Assembly (NCBI GenBank): GCA_963797535.1
Contig: CAWCPQ010000001.1
Location: forward strand, 310,001 to 374,000
Length of the DNA stretch: 64,000 bases
Direction of reading: 5' to 3'
DNA from: JAWWOL01 sp963797535
Lineage (GTDB): Bacteria; Actinomycetota; Actinomycetes; JAWWOL01
Part shown: piece after piece, positions 35,407 through 45,577 of the stretch
Position numbering within the stretch: the stretch's first letter is position 1
Layout of the letters: each line of letters starts with the position of its first letter
The notes under the pieces: model-generated
Seen by the model: the letters and a program-made list of their open reading frames with translations, nothing else
Told to the model about the DNA's origin: nothing
The model's database searches: none
Made by a program: the position numbers and the translations under genes

Positions 35407-36576
35407 GTGCCCGAGCAACCACCCAGCCTCGCCGACGTGATGGCCGCCCTCGACCGGCTCTACGACCCGCGCGACGCGGAGAGCTGGGACGCAGTGGGAC
35501 TGGTCTGCGGCGACCCGGAGCAGCCGGTCCGGCGGGTGCTCTTCGCCGTCGACCCGGCGGCGGTGGTCATCGACGAGGCGCTGGCCTCCGGTGCCGACCT
35601 GATCGTCGCCCACCACCCGCTGCTGCTGACCGGTGTGCACGGGGTCCCCGCCTCGGACCCGGCCGGACTGATCGTGCACCGGCTGATCGCGGCCGGGTCG
35701 GCCCTGGTCACCGCCCACACCAACGCCGACGTCGCCTCACCCGGCGTGTCCGACGCGCTGGCCACCGTCCTTGGCCTGCGCGAGCTCGCGCCGCTGGAGC
35801 CGTTGCCGGGGCCGGCGCTGGACGGGCTGACCACCTATGTCCCGTACGCGGATGCCGAGCGGCTGCTCGACGCGCTGGCGGCCGCGGGTGCCGGTGCGGT
35901 CGGCGACTACTCCAGGTGCGCCTGGCAGGTGCGCGGCGAGGGAACCTTCCTCCCCGGCCCCGGCGCTGCGCCCACGGTCGGCGCGATCGGTGAGATCGCC
36001 AGGGTCGACGAGACCCGGATCGAGCTCGTCCTGCCGCGGCAGCGCCGTGCCGCCGTGCTCGCCGCGTTGCGGGCTGCTCATCCGTACGAGGAACCGGCGT
36101 TCTCCCTCGTCGAGCTGGTACCGGAGCCGAGCGCCCGCGGACTGGGTCGGGTGGGTGTCCTGCCCGAGGCGATGACCCTCGCGGCGTTCGCCGAGCGGGT
36201 TGCCGGTGCCTTGCCGCCGACCGCGAGCGGGGTACGCGCGGCGGGCGATCCGCAGCGGCTGATCCGGACGGTCGCGGTCTGCGGCGGGTCGGGCGGCAGT
36301 CTGATCGACGCGGCGCGAGGCGCGGGTGCGGACGCGTTCGTCACGGCCGACCTCAAGCATCACGGTGCCCTGGACGCGATGGCCGCCGGCGGCCCGGCGC
36401 TGGTGGATGCGGCGCACTGGGCGACCGAGTGGCCCTGGCTGGCGGACGCTGCGGCGCGCCTTCGTGACACGCTGGCGGCCCACGGCACTAACGTGGAGTG
36501 CGTGGTCTCGCGGATCTGCACGGATCCGTGGACGCTGGCCGTACCCAACTCTCACCTGAGGAGCTCTGCCGAGTAG
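35407..36576 (+). CDS. Nif3-like dinuclear metal center protein
   Basis: The 389-residue protein has Nif3 motifs: SWDAVGLVCGD, IVAHHPLLL, VTAHTNAD and, near the end, TADLKHHGALDA and VDAAHWATEW with metal-binding His and Glu. The central insertion (about 135-245) is the PII-like domain of longer family members. Family members bind two metals; GTP cyclohydrolase I type 2 activity is annotated for some, without firm function. The last base of its stop is shared with the GTG of the next gene. Confidence 0.92.
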   Translation: MPEQPPSLADVMAALDRLYDPRDAESWDAVGLVCGDPEQPVRRVLFAVDPAAVVIDEALASGADLIVAHHPLLLTGVHGVPASDPAGLIVHRLIAAGSALVTAHTNADVASPGVSDALATVLGLRELAPLEPLPGPALDGLTTYVPYADAERLLDALAAAGAGAVGDYSRCAWQVRGEGTFLPGPGAAPTVGAIGEIARVDETRIELVLPRQRRAAVLAALRAAHPYEEPAFSLVELVPEPSARGLGRVGVLPEAMTLAAFAERVAGALPPTASGVRAAGDPQRLIRTVAVCGGSGGSLIDAARGAGADAFVTADLKHHGALDAMAAGGPALVDAAHWATEWPWLADAAARLRDTLAAHGTNVECVVSRICTDPWTLAVPNSHLRSSAE

Positions 36577-37320
36577 TGAAGGCTGACCCGTTCATCCAGC
36601 TGCGCCTGCTCGACCTGCAGCTGTTGGACACCACGCTCGACCAGCTGGCTCACCGCCGGTCGACGCTGCCCGAGATCGCCGAGCTGGCGACGCTGGAGCA
36701 GCAGCTGGCCGCCCTGCGCGACGACATCGTCCGGGTCGGCACCGAGGACTCCGACCTGGGTCGTGAGCAGAGCAAGATCGAGACCGACGTCGAGCTGGTC
36801 CGGACCAGGGCCGCCCGCGACCAGCAGCGACTGGACTCCGGCGCCGTGTCCTCGCCCAAGGAGCTCGAGAACCTGCAGCACGAGATCGGCTCGCTCGTGC
36901 GCCGGCAGGGCGACCTCGAGGACCAGGTGCTCGAGGTGATGGAGGCGCGTGAGCTCGTCCAGACCCGACTGGCCGGACTGACCCAGAAGCGGCGAGTCCC
37001 TCGCCGCCCAGCAGGCCGACGCGATCGAGCGGCAGAGCGTGGCTTTCGCCGCGATCGATGCCGACCGGGTCAAGGCAACCGACGAGCGGACGATGCTGGC
37101 CGAGGGGATGCCGGAAGATCTGCTGGCGCTGTACGAGAAGGTCCGCGCAGGCTCGGGCGGCACCGGGGCCGCTGCGCTCTACCGCGGCGCCTGCCAGGGC
37201 TGCCACCTGTCGCTGTCCGGGCAGGACCTGGTCAACGTGCGCGACGCGCCGTCGGACGAGGTGGTCCGGTGCGAGGAGTGCCGGCGGATCCTGATCCGTA
37301 CCGGCGAGTCCGGTCTGTGA
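36576..37320 (+). pseudogene. C4 zinc-ribbon coiled-coil protein (CT398/CdsZ-like) with +1 frame shift
   Basis: The first 138 codons form a long coiled coil (LRLLDLQLLDTTLDQL onward). After one extra base at 36990-36993 (AAG-CGG-c-GAG) the reading continues ESLAAQQADAIE into a C-terminal C4 ribbon: GACQGCHLSLS and CEECRRIL. That is the standard architecture of the zf-RING_7 family, which scaffolds nucleic-acid or secretion proteins in some species. It overlaps the Nif3 stop by one base and shares its last three bases with the RNase H start, so the three genes form an operon. Confidence 0.85.
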
Positions 37321-38491
37321 CGCTGTTCGACAGCGCGGATCCGACCGCGCCGTCAGGTCGCCATCGAGGCTGACGGCGGCTCGCGGGGCAACCCCGGTCC
37401 GGCCGGCTACGGCGCGGTGGTGCTCTCGCCGACCGGCGAGGTGCTGGCGGAGGCCGCCGAGGCGATCGGCCGGGCGACCAACAACGTCGCGGAGTACCGC
37501 GGGCTGATCGCCGGGCTCGACGCTGCGCTGGGGCTCGGGGCGCGACCCACGTCGACGTACGGATGGACTCCAAGCTCGTCGTCGAGCAGATGTCCGGGCG
37601 TTGGCAGATCAAGCATCCGGACATGAAACCCCTTGCGCTGCAGGCAAAGCAGCTCGTACGGCAGTTCGAGCGGGTGACGTTCTCCTGGATCCCGCGCGAG
37701 CGCAACAAGCACGCCGACCGGCTGGCCAACGAGGCGATGGACGACGCCGCCGCCGGCCGGATCTGGAGCCGGCGCATCGTGCTCGAGGCCGGGGCCGACT
37801 CGCCGCTGGAGGTGGCCTCCCGGCCGACAGTCGCTGCCCGGCCCGCGGTCTTCACGGCGGCCACGACGATGGTGCTGCTGCGCCACGGCGAGACCCGGCT
37901 GTCGGTGGAGAAGCGGTTCTCCGGACCGACGTCGGAGCCACTGACCGCACGCGGTGAGGCGATGGCCGCGGCTGCGGCAGCCCGGTTGCTGGCCCGCACC
38001 GTGACCCCGATCGAGGCGATCGTCTGCTCGCCGGTGGTGCGGGCGATGGCCAGCGCAGCACCGGTGGCGGCAGCGCTCGGCCTCGACGTGACCGTCGACG
38101 AAGGCCTGCAGGAGACCGACTTCGGCGACTGGGACGGCTACTCCTTCGCCGAGGTGCAGGCGAAGTGGCCCGACCGAGCTGCAGGCCTGGCTGGACGACC
38201 CCGAGGTCGCGCCGCCGCACGGGGAGTCGATGTCGAAGACCGCGCGCCGGGTCCGCCTGGCGCGCGACCGCATTCTCGGCGCCCACGCCGGCAAGTCGGT
38301 GCTGGTCGTCTCGCACGTGACGCCGATCAAGACCCTGGTCCGGCTGGCGCTCGACGCGCCGATGACGTCAGTGACGCGGATGCACCTGGACCTGTCGGCG
38401 ATCAGCGAGATTGCTTGGTACAGCCGACGGTCCGGCGGTGCTGCGCTCGTACAACGAGACCTTCCACCTCGAGGGCCTGAGTCCTGCTTAG
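37317..38491 (+). pseudogene. Bifunctional RNase H / acid phosphatase gene with four frame breaks
   Basis: Across four frames it gives RNase HI (ADGGSRGNPGPAGYG, NNVAEYRGL, MDSKLVVEQMSG, RNKHADRLANEA) followed by a histidine-phosphatase domain (LLRHGETRLSVEKRF, catalytic RHG). This matches mycobacterial Rv2228c-type fusion enzymes that remove RNA from hybrids. Breaks are +T at 37353, one base missing near 37543-37544, +C at 38175 and +C at 38425. Together they restore a product of about 390 residues ending at TAG 38489. Four errors in 1.2 kb make inactivation or a consensus problem certain to matter here. Confidence 0.85.
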
Positions 38492-38551
38492 GGTTCGCTG
38501 CGGCGGGGCAGTGACGGTACACGTGCCGTTGCGACGCTGGGAGCCTGCTGC

Positions 38552-39805
<1,254 letters not shown>

Positions 39806-39826
39806 CCCGGTAGCCTGTGGCTCACG

Positions 39827-40206
39827 GTGGACGAGCCGGCCGGGCGGCCGCGTCGATCAGGGCTTGCTCTGGTCGCCGAGGAAAGTCCGGGCTCCACAGG
39901 GCAAGGTGGTGGGTAACGCCCACCCGGGGTGACCCGCGGGACAGTGCCACAGAAAACAGACCGCCGTCCGGCTCGCCGGACGGTAAGGGTGAAACGGTGG
40001 TGTAAGAGACCACCAGCGACCGAGGTGACTCGGACGGCTAGGTAAACCCCACCTGGAGCAAGGTCAGACAGGAAGCGCTCGAGGGCTGCCCGCCCGAGCT
40101 TTCGGGTAGACCGCATGAGGCCTGCGGCAACGTAGGCCCGAGAGGGATGGTCGCCGGCTGCCTTCGGGCAGTGCACAGAACCCGGCTTACAGGCCGACTC
40201 GTCCAC
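39827..40206 (+). ncRNA. rnpB: RNase P RNA (class A)
   Basis: The 380-nt RNA has helix P1 GTGGACGAG (39827-39835) pairing with CTCGTCCAC (40198-40206). Conserved blocks are GAGGAAAGTCCGGGCTCC, ACAGAAAACAGACCGCC, AGGTAAACCCC and CAGAACCCGGCTTACAGGCC, in order. It processes pre-tRNA 5' ends with RnpA. TAGCCT at 39811-39816 is a plausible -10 element, overlapping the end of the transporter gene. Confidence 0.97.
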
Positions 40207-40264
40207 TGCCCGCAGCCATGTGGGTTGCCACCGATGGCCTTTCACGGTCTGCAGCCTCTCGCCC

Positions 40265-41626
40265 TCACCCGCCTCGGACTTGGGCGGACGTCACGACGTG
40301 CACGCCTTCCCGTGGCCCCTGCCGATGCATTTGCGAGGCGAGCACCCAAAGAGCGATTCGGCGGCCCAGCGTGACGGCTCCGGTGCCGGAGAACCGGAAG
40401 TGGATGCCGCCAAATATCCGCGCGTCGACGACCTGGGCGACTGCGTCGCTGAAAGTCAGGAACGATCGGGTCGCGCTCGGGAACAAGCCGGAGACGACCG
40501 TGAACGCCGTTCGGTTACCGAAATGGCTTGCGAGCACGGCGGCCGCCGCCTCGCTGACCCCGGGGTGCCCGGCCGGATAGTCCTGGAAGGTCGGTGTCAC
40601 CAGTAGTGGTTGCCAGGTCGGATCCGCTGTGGTCTGCGGGTTTCCGTCGGTGTCAGCGGCATGAATCGCGGTGATCGGCCGCCAGGTGTCGAAGGTGTTC
40701 TTGCCGTACCAGATCGAGATCACGGCATCCGCCATGGCGATGTTCGCCTGGGCAAGGACCCGGGCAACCTCGGCGAGGCCCAGCGACGGTCGGCTGGCGA
40801 GTAGCCCGTCGGCAACGCGGTCCCACAGGGCGACGGGCGGCTCGCTTGCCCAGAACTGCGCCGTTTCGGTGTCGAAGGCGCTTCGCGCCGTGCTGTTCGC
40901 CGAGCCGTAGGTCCTCACCTCCTCAAAGTCATGGGTGTACCGCCTGCTGGTGAGCGGCGGCGGGGGCGGCGCAGTGAACTGGCTGGGTGAGGTCATCGTC
41001 CACGGCGTCATCGTTGCGAACTGCCGGAACGTCGGCGATACGAACGATGGTGGCGTGAGCTGGTATCGACCCGGATCAGGGCTTGGCAGGTATGGCGGCG
41101 GAACAGCGGTGAAACCGTCCGTGGATCGCCAGGCAAGGATGTCGTCGGCGACGGACGCACCCCATCCCAGACCGCCAGCCACCGCTGACGCGGAGGAGCC
41201 CTGGAGCCCGGCGACCGTGCTCGACAGCAAGGCATCGAACGCCGTGTCTTGCGCGGGGAACAACGCGCTGAGGGCCTCGTGTGCCGCGCCGATCGCTGCG
41301 GCCGCAGGGTCTGCGCCGCGCGGAGCACGCTGCTGCACGTGGAACGCACGGTAGCTGTGGGTGACCCCGTTGACCGCGTCGAAGACCGCCGACTGCACGA
41401 TCGCGGCCGCCCTCATCGCCGGCGGCGGCGGCGTCTTGGCGGTCTCGATCGCCTGGACCAACGCCATGTTCCAGTCGATGATCACGCTGCCGGCGTCCCC
41501 ATCATGAGTTCGCTCGGGAGTACCGGCGGCGGTGCTTCCGGTCGCCTCCGCCTGCGAAGCGCACACGCCGAGGGACAGCAGTGCTGCTATCGGTGCCACG
41601 ACCCACCGTTTGCGGGCGCCGTTCAT
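40265..41626 (-). CDS. Vanadium haloperoxidase/PAP2-superfamily protein
   Basis: The 453-residue protein has a signal peptide (about 7-30) and a C-terminal PAP2/vanadium-haloperoxidase core. The three motifs are KNTFDTWRP, DYPAGHPG and ARIFGGIHFRFSG. The first fits K-X6-RP exactly, the second is PAGH in place of PSGH, and the third keeps R-X5-H but has Ser where the phosphatase Asp should be. It may be a secreted haloperoxidase or phosphatase with altered chemistry. ATG 41626 begins at the signal peptide; the frame extends further upstream without support. It is convergent with rnpB, 58 bp away. Confidence 0.8.
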   Translation of the reverse strand: MNGARKRWVVAPIAALLSLGVCASQAEATGSTAAGTPERTHDGDAGSVIIDWNMALVQAIETAKTPPPPAMRAAAIVQSAVFDAVNGVTHSYRAFHVQQRAPRGADPAAAAIGAAHEALSALFPAQDTAFDALLSSTVAGLQGSSASAVAGGLGWGASVADDILAWRSTDGFTAVPPPYLPSPDPGRYQLTPPSFVSPTFRQFATMTPWTMTSPSQFTAPPPPPLTSRRYTHDFEEVRTYGSANSTARSAFDTETAQFWASEPPVALWDRVADGLLASRPSLGLAEVARVLAQANIAMADAVISIWYGKNTFDTWRPITAIHAADTDGNPQTTADPTWQPLLVTPTFQDYPAGHPGVSEAAAAVLASHFGNRTAFTVVSGLFPSATRSFLTFSDAVAQVVDARIFGGIHFRFSGTGAVTLGRRIALWVLASQMHRQGPREGVHVVTSAQVRGG

Positions 41627-41877
41627 GGGCGCATCCTGCCCTTCATCCGAGGCCGCCGAATGCGGCCGATGACGACACCGGCACCCGAGCCCCGGACGGA
41701 TGCGGACCTGGATCTCCGCCGATCCTTGGGCAGTGCTGCAGGGAGCCTGTACCGCAGAGCGAGTTTCAGCATCCGGGCACCGCCGGACTGTCGCCATCCC
41801 CCCTTCTGCGGATACCCAAGCGGGCCGGACGGGGGTAGTGTCGGCGTGGGCCGTGATGACTGTTCGCGGGGGTCGTG

Positions 41878-42753
41878 ATGACCGTTTCGGCGCGAGCCAG
41901 TGAACGTGATCTTCGCGCCTTGGCTCGTATCGTCGCCGAGCGCCGCATGGACCTACCCGGACGGGGTGGGTTACCGCCCTCGCTACTGACCGACCTTGCC
42001 GGACAGATCCGCTGCGACGTGGTAGGGCTGGCGGGCTTCGACAGCGGGCGGCAGCACACCTGGTTCCTGCAGACGAGCCCGTGGTTCCTGCCGTCGGGCC
42101 CTGACCGCGGCCAGGCGGTGGTGACCGACGTGGATCCGGTGAACTGGCAGCACTACTGGAACTGTGAGCCTTGCAGCTACCCCGACCGGACCGGCGACCT
42201 GCTTAGCGTTGTCGGCATCGGCGACTTCTACAGCGCCCGGCAGTGGCGCAACGTCGGCACCCGGTGCGGCATCAGCCGGCCGCTGGGGTTTGCACACGAT
42301 CTGATGCTGACCCTGCCTCCCGCGTCCAGCCCGGTCCCTGGCCGTACCGTGCGGCTGTTCTTCTTCCGCGAGTCCGGGCCCGACTTCTCCGAACGCGACC
42401 GGGCGGTGTTGACCCTGCTCCGGCCACACCTGCAACAGGCTTACCTGGACGCAGAACGAAGCCTCCACCCCGTACCGCACCTGACCCCGCGGCAGCGCGA
42501 CGTGATGCAACTGCTCGCTTCCGGCCACACCAACGCCCAAATCGCACGGCGCCTCGGGGTCTCCGAGGGCACCGTACGCACCCACCTGAAAGACATCTAC
42601 CAGCGGCTCGACGTCTCCAACCGCACCGCCGCCGTCATGCGGGTGCTCGGGCGAGCGGATCGCCAGGATTCCGCCAGTGGGCAGTTTGGGACGGACGCGC
42701 GGGTGAGCGCCGGTGGAGTTCACGACGCCACGGCCACGATTCTGGGCCCCTGA
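41878..42753 (+). CDS. LuxR-type HTH regulator
   Basis: The 291-residue protein has a C-terminal LuxR helix-turn-helix (LTPRQRDVMQLLASGHTNAQ through VSEGTVRTHLKDIYQRL, about 197-250). The N-terminal part lacks a receiver domain and resembles a GAF-like sensor. It may respond to a small molecule and control the adjacent oxidase and transaminase genes, which is inference. It is divergent from the haloperoxidase-like gene. Confidence 0.88.
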   Translation: MTVSARASERDLRALARIVAERRMDLPGRGGLPPSLLTDLAGQIRCDVVGLAGFDSGRQHTWFLQTSPWFLPSGPDRGQAVVTDVDPVNWQHYWNCEPCSYPDRTGDLLSVVGIGDFYSARQWRNVGTRCGISRPLGFAHDLMLTLPPASSPVPGRTVRLFFFRESGPDFSERDRAVLTLLRPHLQQAYLDAERSLHPVPHLTPRQRDVMQLLASGHTNAQIARRLGVSEGTVRTHLKDIYQRLDVSNRTAAVMRVLGRADRQDSASGQFGTDARVSAGGVHDATATILGP

Positions 42754-42795
42754 CCCCTGGACCTTCTGATCCGTGTTGCGTCCCCGACTGCCCTC

Positions 42796-42830
42796 TTGTT
42801 GTTAATTCCGATCGATTTGGTAAAAATAAT
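42796..42830 (+). promoter_or_regulatory. AT-rich promoter candidate
   Basis: The stretch from 42796 to 42830 is markedly AT-rich against its surroundings. TTGTTA (42799-42804) and TAAAAAT (42821-42827) are spaced about 16 bp, consistent with a housekeeping promoter about 50 bp upstream of the monooxygenase start. Confidence 0.4.
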
Positions 42831-42879
42831 GAGTCTGACCCTAGCCCGTCGTCGTCAGCCACGTCAGGAAGGCGTTCTC

Positions 42880-44265
42880 ATGTCCGGCCGTACCCTCAAG
42901 CTTGGTGCAGTCCTCTACGGCGCGGGCGGTCCCGGCCAGCACAGCACGTGGCTCAGTCCCGAGATCCCTGGCAACGCCAGCGTCGACATCCAGTGGTACA
43001 TCGCGCGGGCCAAGCAGGCCGAGGCCGCGAAGTTCGACCTGATCTTCATCGTCGACAGCCAGTTCATCACCCCGGACTCGCCGCACCACTACCTGAGCCG
43101 GCTCGAGCCGCTCACGCTGCTGTCCGCGGTTGCCGTACACACCAGCAACATCGGGCTCGTCGGCACGATCACCACCTCGTACAACGAGCCGTTCAACGTC
43201 GCCCGGCGGCTGTACTCCCTGGACCACATCAGCGGCGGCCGGGCCGGCTGGAACGTCGTCACCACCGGCGACGCGGGGACGGCCGGCAACTACAGCCGGG
43301 ACGAGCACTACGACTACGCCACGCGGTACGGCCGGGCGCGCGAGCACGTGCAGGTCGCTCAGGGGCTCTGGGACTCGTACGAAGAAGACGCCTTTCCCCG
43401 TGACAAGGAGGCTGGCGTCTTCCTCGACCGCTCCAAGCAGCACCAGCTCAACCACAAGGGCGAGTACTTCTCGGTCGTCGGCCCGCTCAACCTGGAGCGC
43501 TCGGCGCAGGGGCAGCCGGTGATCTTCCAGGCGGGTGACTCCGAGGACGGTCGCGACCTCGGGGCCAGCATCGCCGAGGCCATCTTCACGTTCGCCCCGA
43601 GCCTCGAGAAGGCGGTCGCGTTCCGGACCGAGCTGCGGGCCAGGGCGGCGGCCAAGGGCCGCAACCCGGACCACCTGCTCATCCTGCCGGGCATCTCCGT
43701 GGTGATCGCCGACACCGACGAGGAGGCGCGTGAGAAGGAACAGGAGATCCTCGGCGCCAAGAGCTTCGACCGCGCGCTCGCCGAGCTCGGCCGACCGTTC
43801 GGCTGGCACGACTTCAGTCAGTACGACCTGGACGCGCCGTTCCCCGACCTGCCGGACGACGTCGGCCAGAACAGCTTTCGTACCCAGGCGAACGGGATCA
43901 AGAAGTTCGCCAAGGACAACGGCTACACCTTGCGCCAGGTGGTCGAGCATCAGCTCGAGGCGCGACGCTCACCGTTCGTCGGTTCGCCGCTGACCGTGGC
44001 CAACGAGATCCAGCGGTGGTTCGAGGCCGGTGGCTTCGACGGGATCAACCTCGGCGTCACCGTCCCCAGCGAGTTCGCCAGCTTCACCGACCGGGTGCTG
44101 CCGATCCTGCGCGAGCGTGGCGTGGTCCGCAGCGAGTACGAGTCGACCACGCTGCGTGGCAACCTCGGCCTGCCGGTGCCGGAGAACCGGCACACGGCGG
44201 CCCGCCGGGATGCGGCTGCCGAGGCCTCGTCCGAGCTCGGCGGCGAGCCGGCGTACGCACACTGA
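42880..44265 (+). CDS. NtaA/SnaA/DszA-family FMN-dependent monooxygenase
   Basis: The 461-residue luciferase-like enzyme has the family pattern: KLGAVLYGAGGPGQHSTWL, GWNVVTT, YDYATRYGRAREHVQVAQGLWDS and a GDSEDGRDLGA flavin loop. Family members use FMNH2 from a partner reductase to oxidise nitrilotriacetate, dibenzothiophene or pristinamycin. No reductase gene is adjacent. AGGAAGG at 42866-42872 supports ATG 42880 over an upstream ATG. It follows the LuxR gene in the same direction. Confidence 0.88.
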   Translation: MSGRTLKLGAVLYGAGGPGQHSTWLSPEIPGNASVDIQWYIARAKQAEAAKFDLIFIVDSQFITPDSPHHYLSRLEPLTLLSAVAVHTSNIGLVGTITTSYNEPFNVARRLYSLDHISGGRAGWNVVTTGDAGTAGNYSRDEHYDYATRYGRAREHVQVAQGLWDSYEEDAFPRDKEAGVFLDRSKQHQLNHKGEYFSVVGPLNLERSAQGQPVIFQAGDSEDGRDLGASIAEAIFTFAPSLEKAVAFRTELRARAAAKGRNPDHLLILPGISVVIADTDEEAREKEQEILGAKSFDRALAELGRPFGWHDFSQYDLDAPFPDLPDDVGQNSFRTQANGIKKFAKDNGYTLRQVVEHQLEARRSPFVGSPLTVANEIQRWFEAGGFDGINLGVTVPSEFASFTDRVLPILRERGVVRSEYESTTLRGNLGLPVPENRHTAARRDAAAEASSELGGEPAYAH

Positions 44266-44315
44266 CCCGATAGCATCGCTGTCGCCGTTGTCGTGCAGCC
44301 GCAGGAGTGTGAGCC

Positions 44316-45506
44316 GTGACCGCCTCATCACGTAGCCGAGGTCCGGTGAGCGCCAAGGCCGAGACGTTCACCGAGTCGGTGATCCGCAGCATGACCCGCC
44401 TGGCGATGGAGCACGACGCGGTCAACCTGGCGCAGGGCTTCCCCGACTTCTCCTGCCCGCCGGAGCTCAAAGCCGCTGCGAAGGCGGCGATCGACGACGA
44501 CGTCAACCAGTACGCGATCACCTGGGGCGCCAGCGATTTCCGGCGCGCGGTGGCGGAGAAGACCGCGAGGACCTACCCCGGCTGGGTGATCGACCCGGAG
44601 ACCGAGCTCTGCGTCACGTGCGGGTCGACCGAGGCGATGATCGCGACGATGCTCGCCCTGGTCGACCCCGGTGAGGAAGTCATCGTCTTCGAGCCGTACT
44701 ACGAGAACTACGGCCCCGATGCGATCCTCTCCGGTGCGACCCCGGTCTACGTCACCCTGCATGCGCCGGACTGGTCGATCGACGAGGCCGAGCTGCGCGC
44801 GGCGTTCAACAACCGCACCCGGGCGATCATCGTCAACACGCCGCACAACCCCACCGGCAAGGTGTTCAACCGCGACGAGCTGGCCCTCATCAGCGAGCTG
44901 TGCCAGCAGTACGACGTGCTGTGCATCACCGACGAGATCTACGAGCACATCCACTACCTCGGCCCCGGCGGTCATGTGCCGCCGGCAACCGTCGACGGGC
45001 TGCAGGACCGGACCATCACGATCAACGCGCTGTCGAAGACTTACGCCGTCACCGGCTGGCGGGTCGGCTGGGTGGTCGGCCCGGCCGTCATGACCGACGC
45101 CATCCGCAAGGTGCACGACTTCCTGACCGTAGGTGCGCCGGCCCCGTTGCAGGCCGCGGGCGTCGCTGCGATGAACCTGCCAACCGACTACTACACCGAC
45201 ATGGCAGCGAAGTACGGCGAGCGACGCGAGGTCCTCTGCGACTACCTGGCGCAGGCGGGGTTCCTCTTCCACAAGCCCGACGGCGCCTACTACGTGCTCA
45301 CGCAGACCGATGCACTTGACCCGGCACGGGACGACGTGGCCTTTGCCCAGCGTCTCGTTGCGGAGTTCGGCGTGGCCGCGGTGCCGGGGTCGTCGTTCTA
45401 CGCCGACCCCAAGCTGGGAGCCGGGCAGATCCGGTTCGCCTTCCCCAAGCAGCTCGAGACGTTGCACATCGCGGGCGAGCGGCTGCTCAAGCTGGGCGGC
45501 TCCTAG
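44316..45506 (+). CDS. Class I/II PLP-dependent aminotransferase
   Basis: The 396-residue aminotransferase has NLAQGFPDF near the start, NTPHNPTGKVF, a DEIYEH Asp for PLP and the Schiff-base Lys in NALSKTYAVTGWR (about 246). The NALSKTYAV context fits kynurenine- or methionine-type aminotransferases. It may act with the upstream monooxygenase, separated by 50 bp in the same direction, but the substrate is not defined. The start is GTG 44316. A long hairpin follows its stop. Confidence 0.9.
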   Translation: MTASSRSRGPVSAKAETFTESVIRSMTRLAMEHDAVNLAQGFPDFSCPPELKAAAKAAIDDDVNQYAITWGASDFRRAVAEKTARTYPGWVIDPETELCVTCGSTEAMIATMLALVDPGEEVIVFEPYYENYGPDAILSGATPVYVTLHAPDWSIDEAELRAAFNNRTRAIIVNTPHNPTGKVFNRDELALISELCQQYDVLCITDEIYEHIHYLGPGGHVPPATVDGLQDRTITINALSKTYAVTGWRVGWVVGPAVMTDAIRKVHDFLTVGAPAPLQAAGVAAMNLPTDYYTDMAAKYGERREVLCDYLAQAGFLFHKPDGAYYVLTQTDALDPARDDVAFAQRLVAEFGVAAVPGSSFYADPKLGAGQIRFAFPKQLETLHIAGERLLKLGGS

Positions 45507-45517
45507 CCCGCCACACG

Positions 45518-45562
45518 TGGATGTGGGTTAACCGTCGCTGGGCGACGGCTAACCCACATCCA
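45518..45562. terminator. Long hairpin between convergent genes
   Basis: Arms of 21 bp (45518-45538 and 45542-45562) with a 3-nt TGG loop pair perfectly apart from one A/C mismatch. It lies 12 bp after the aminotransferase stop and 16 bp before the end of the convergent GH6 gene, so it probably terminates both. Confidence 0.75.
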
Positions 45563-45577
45563 TGAGCGAACCTGTTG

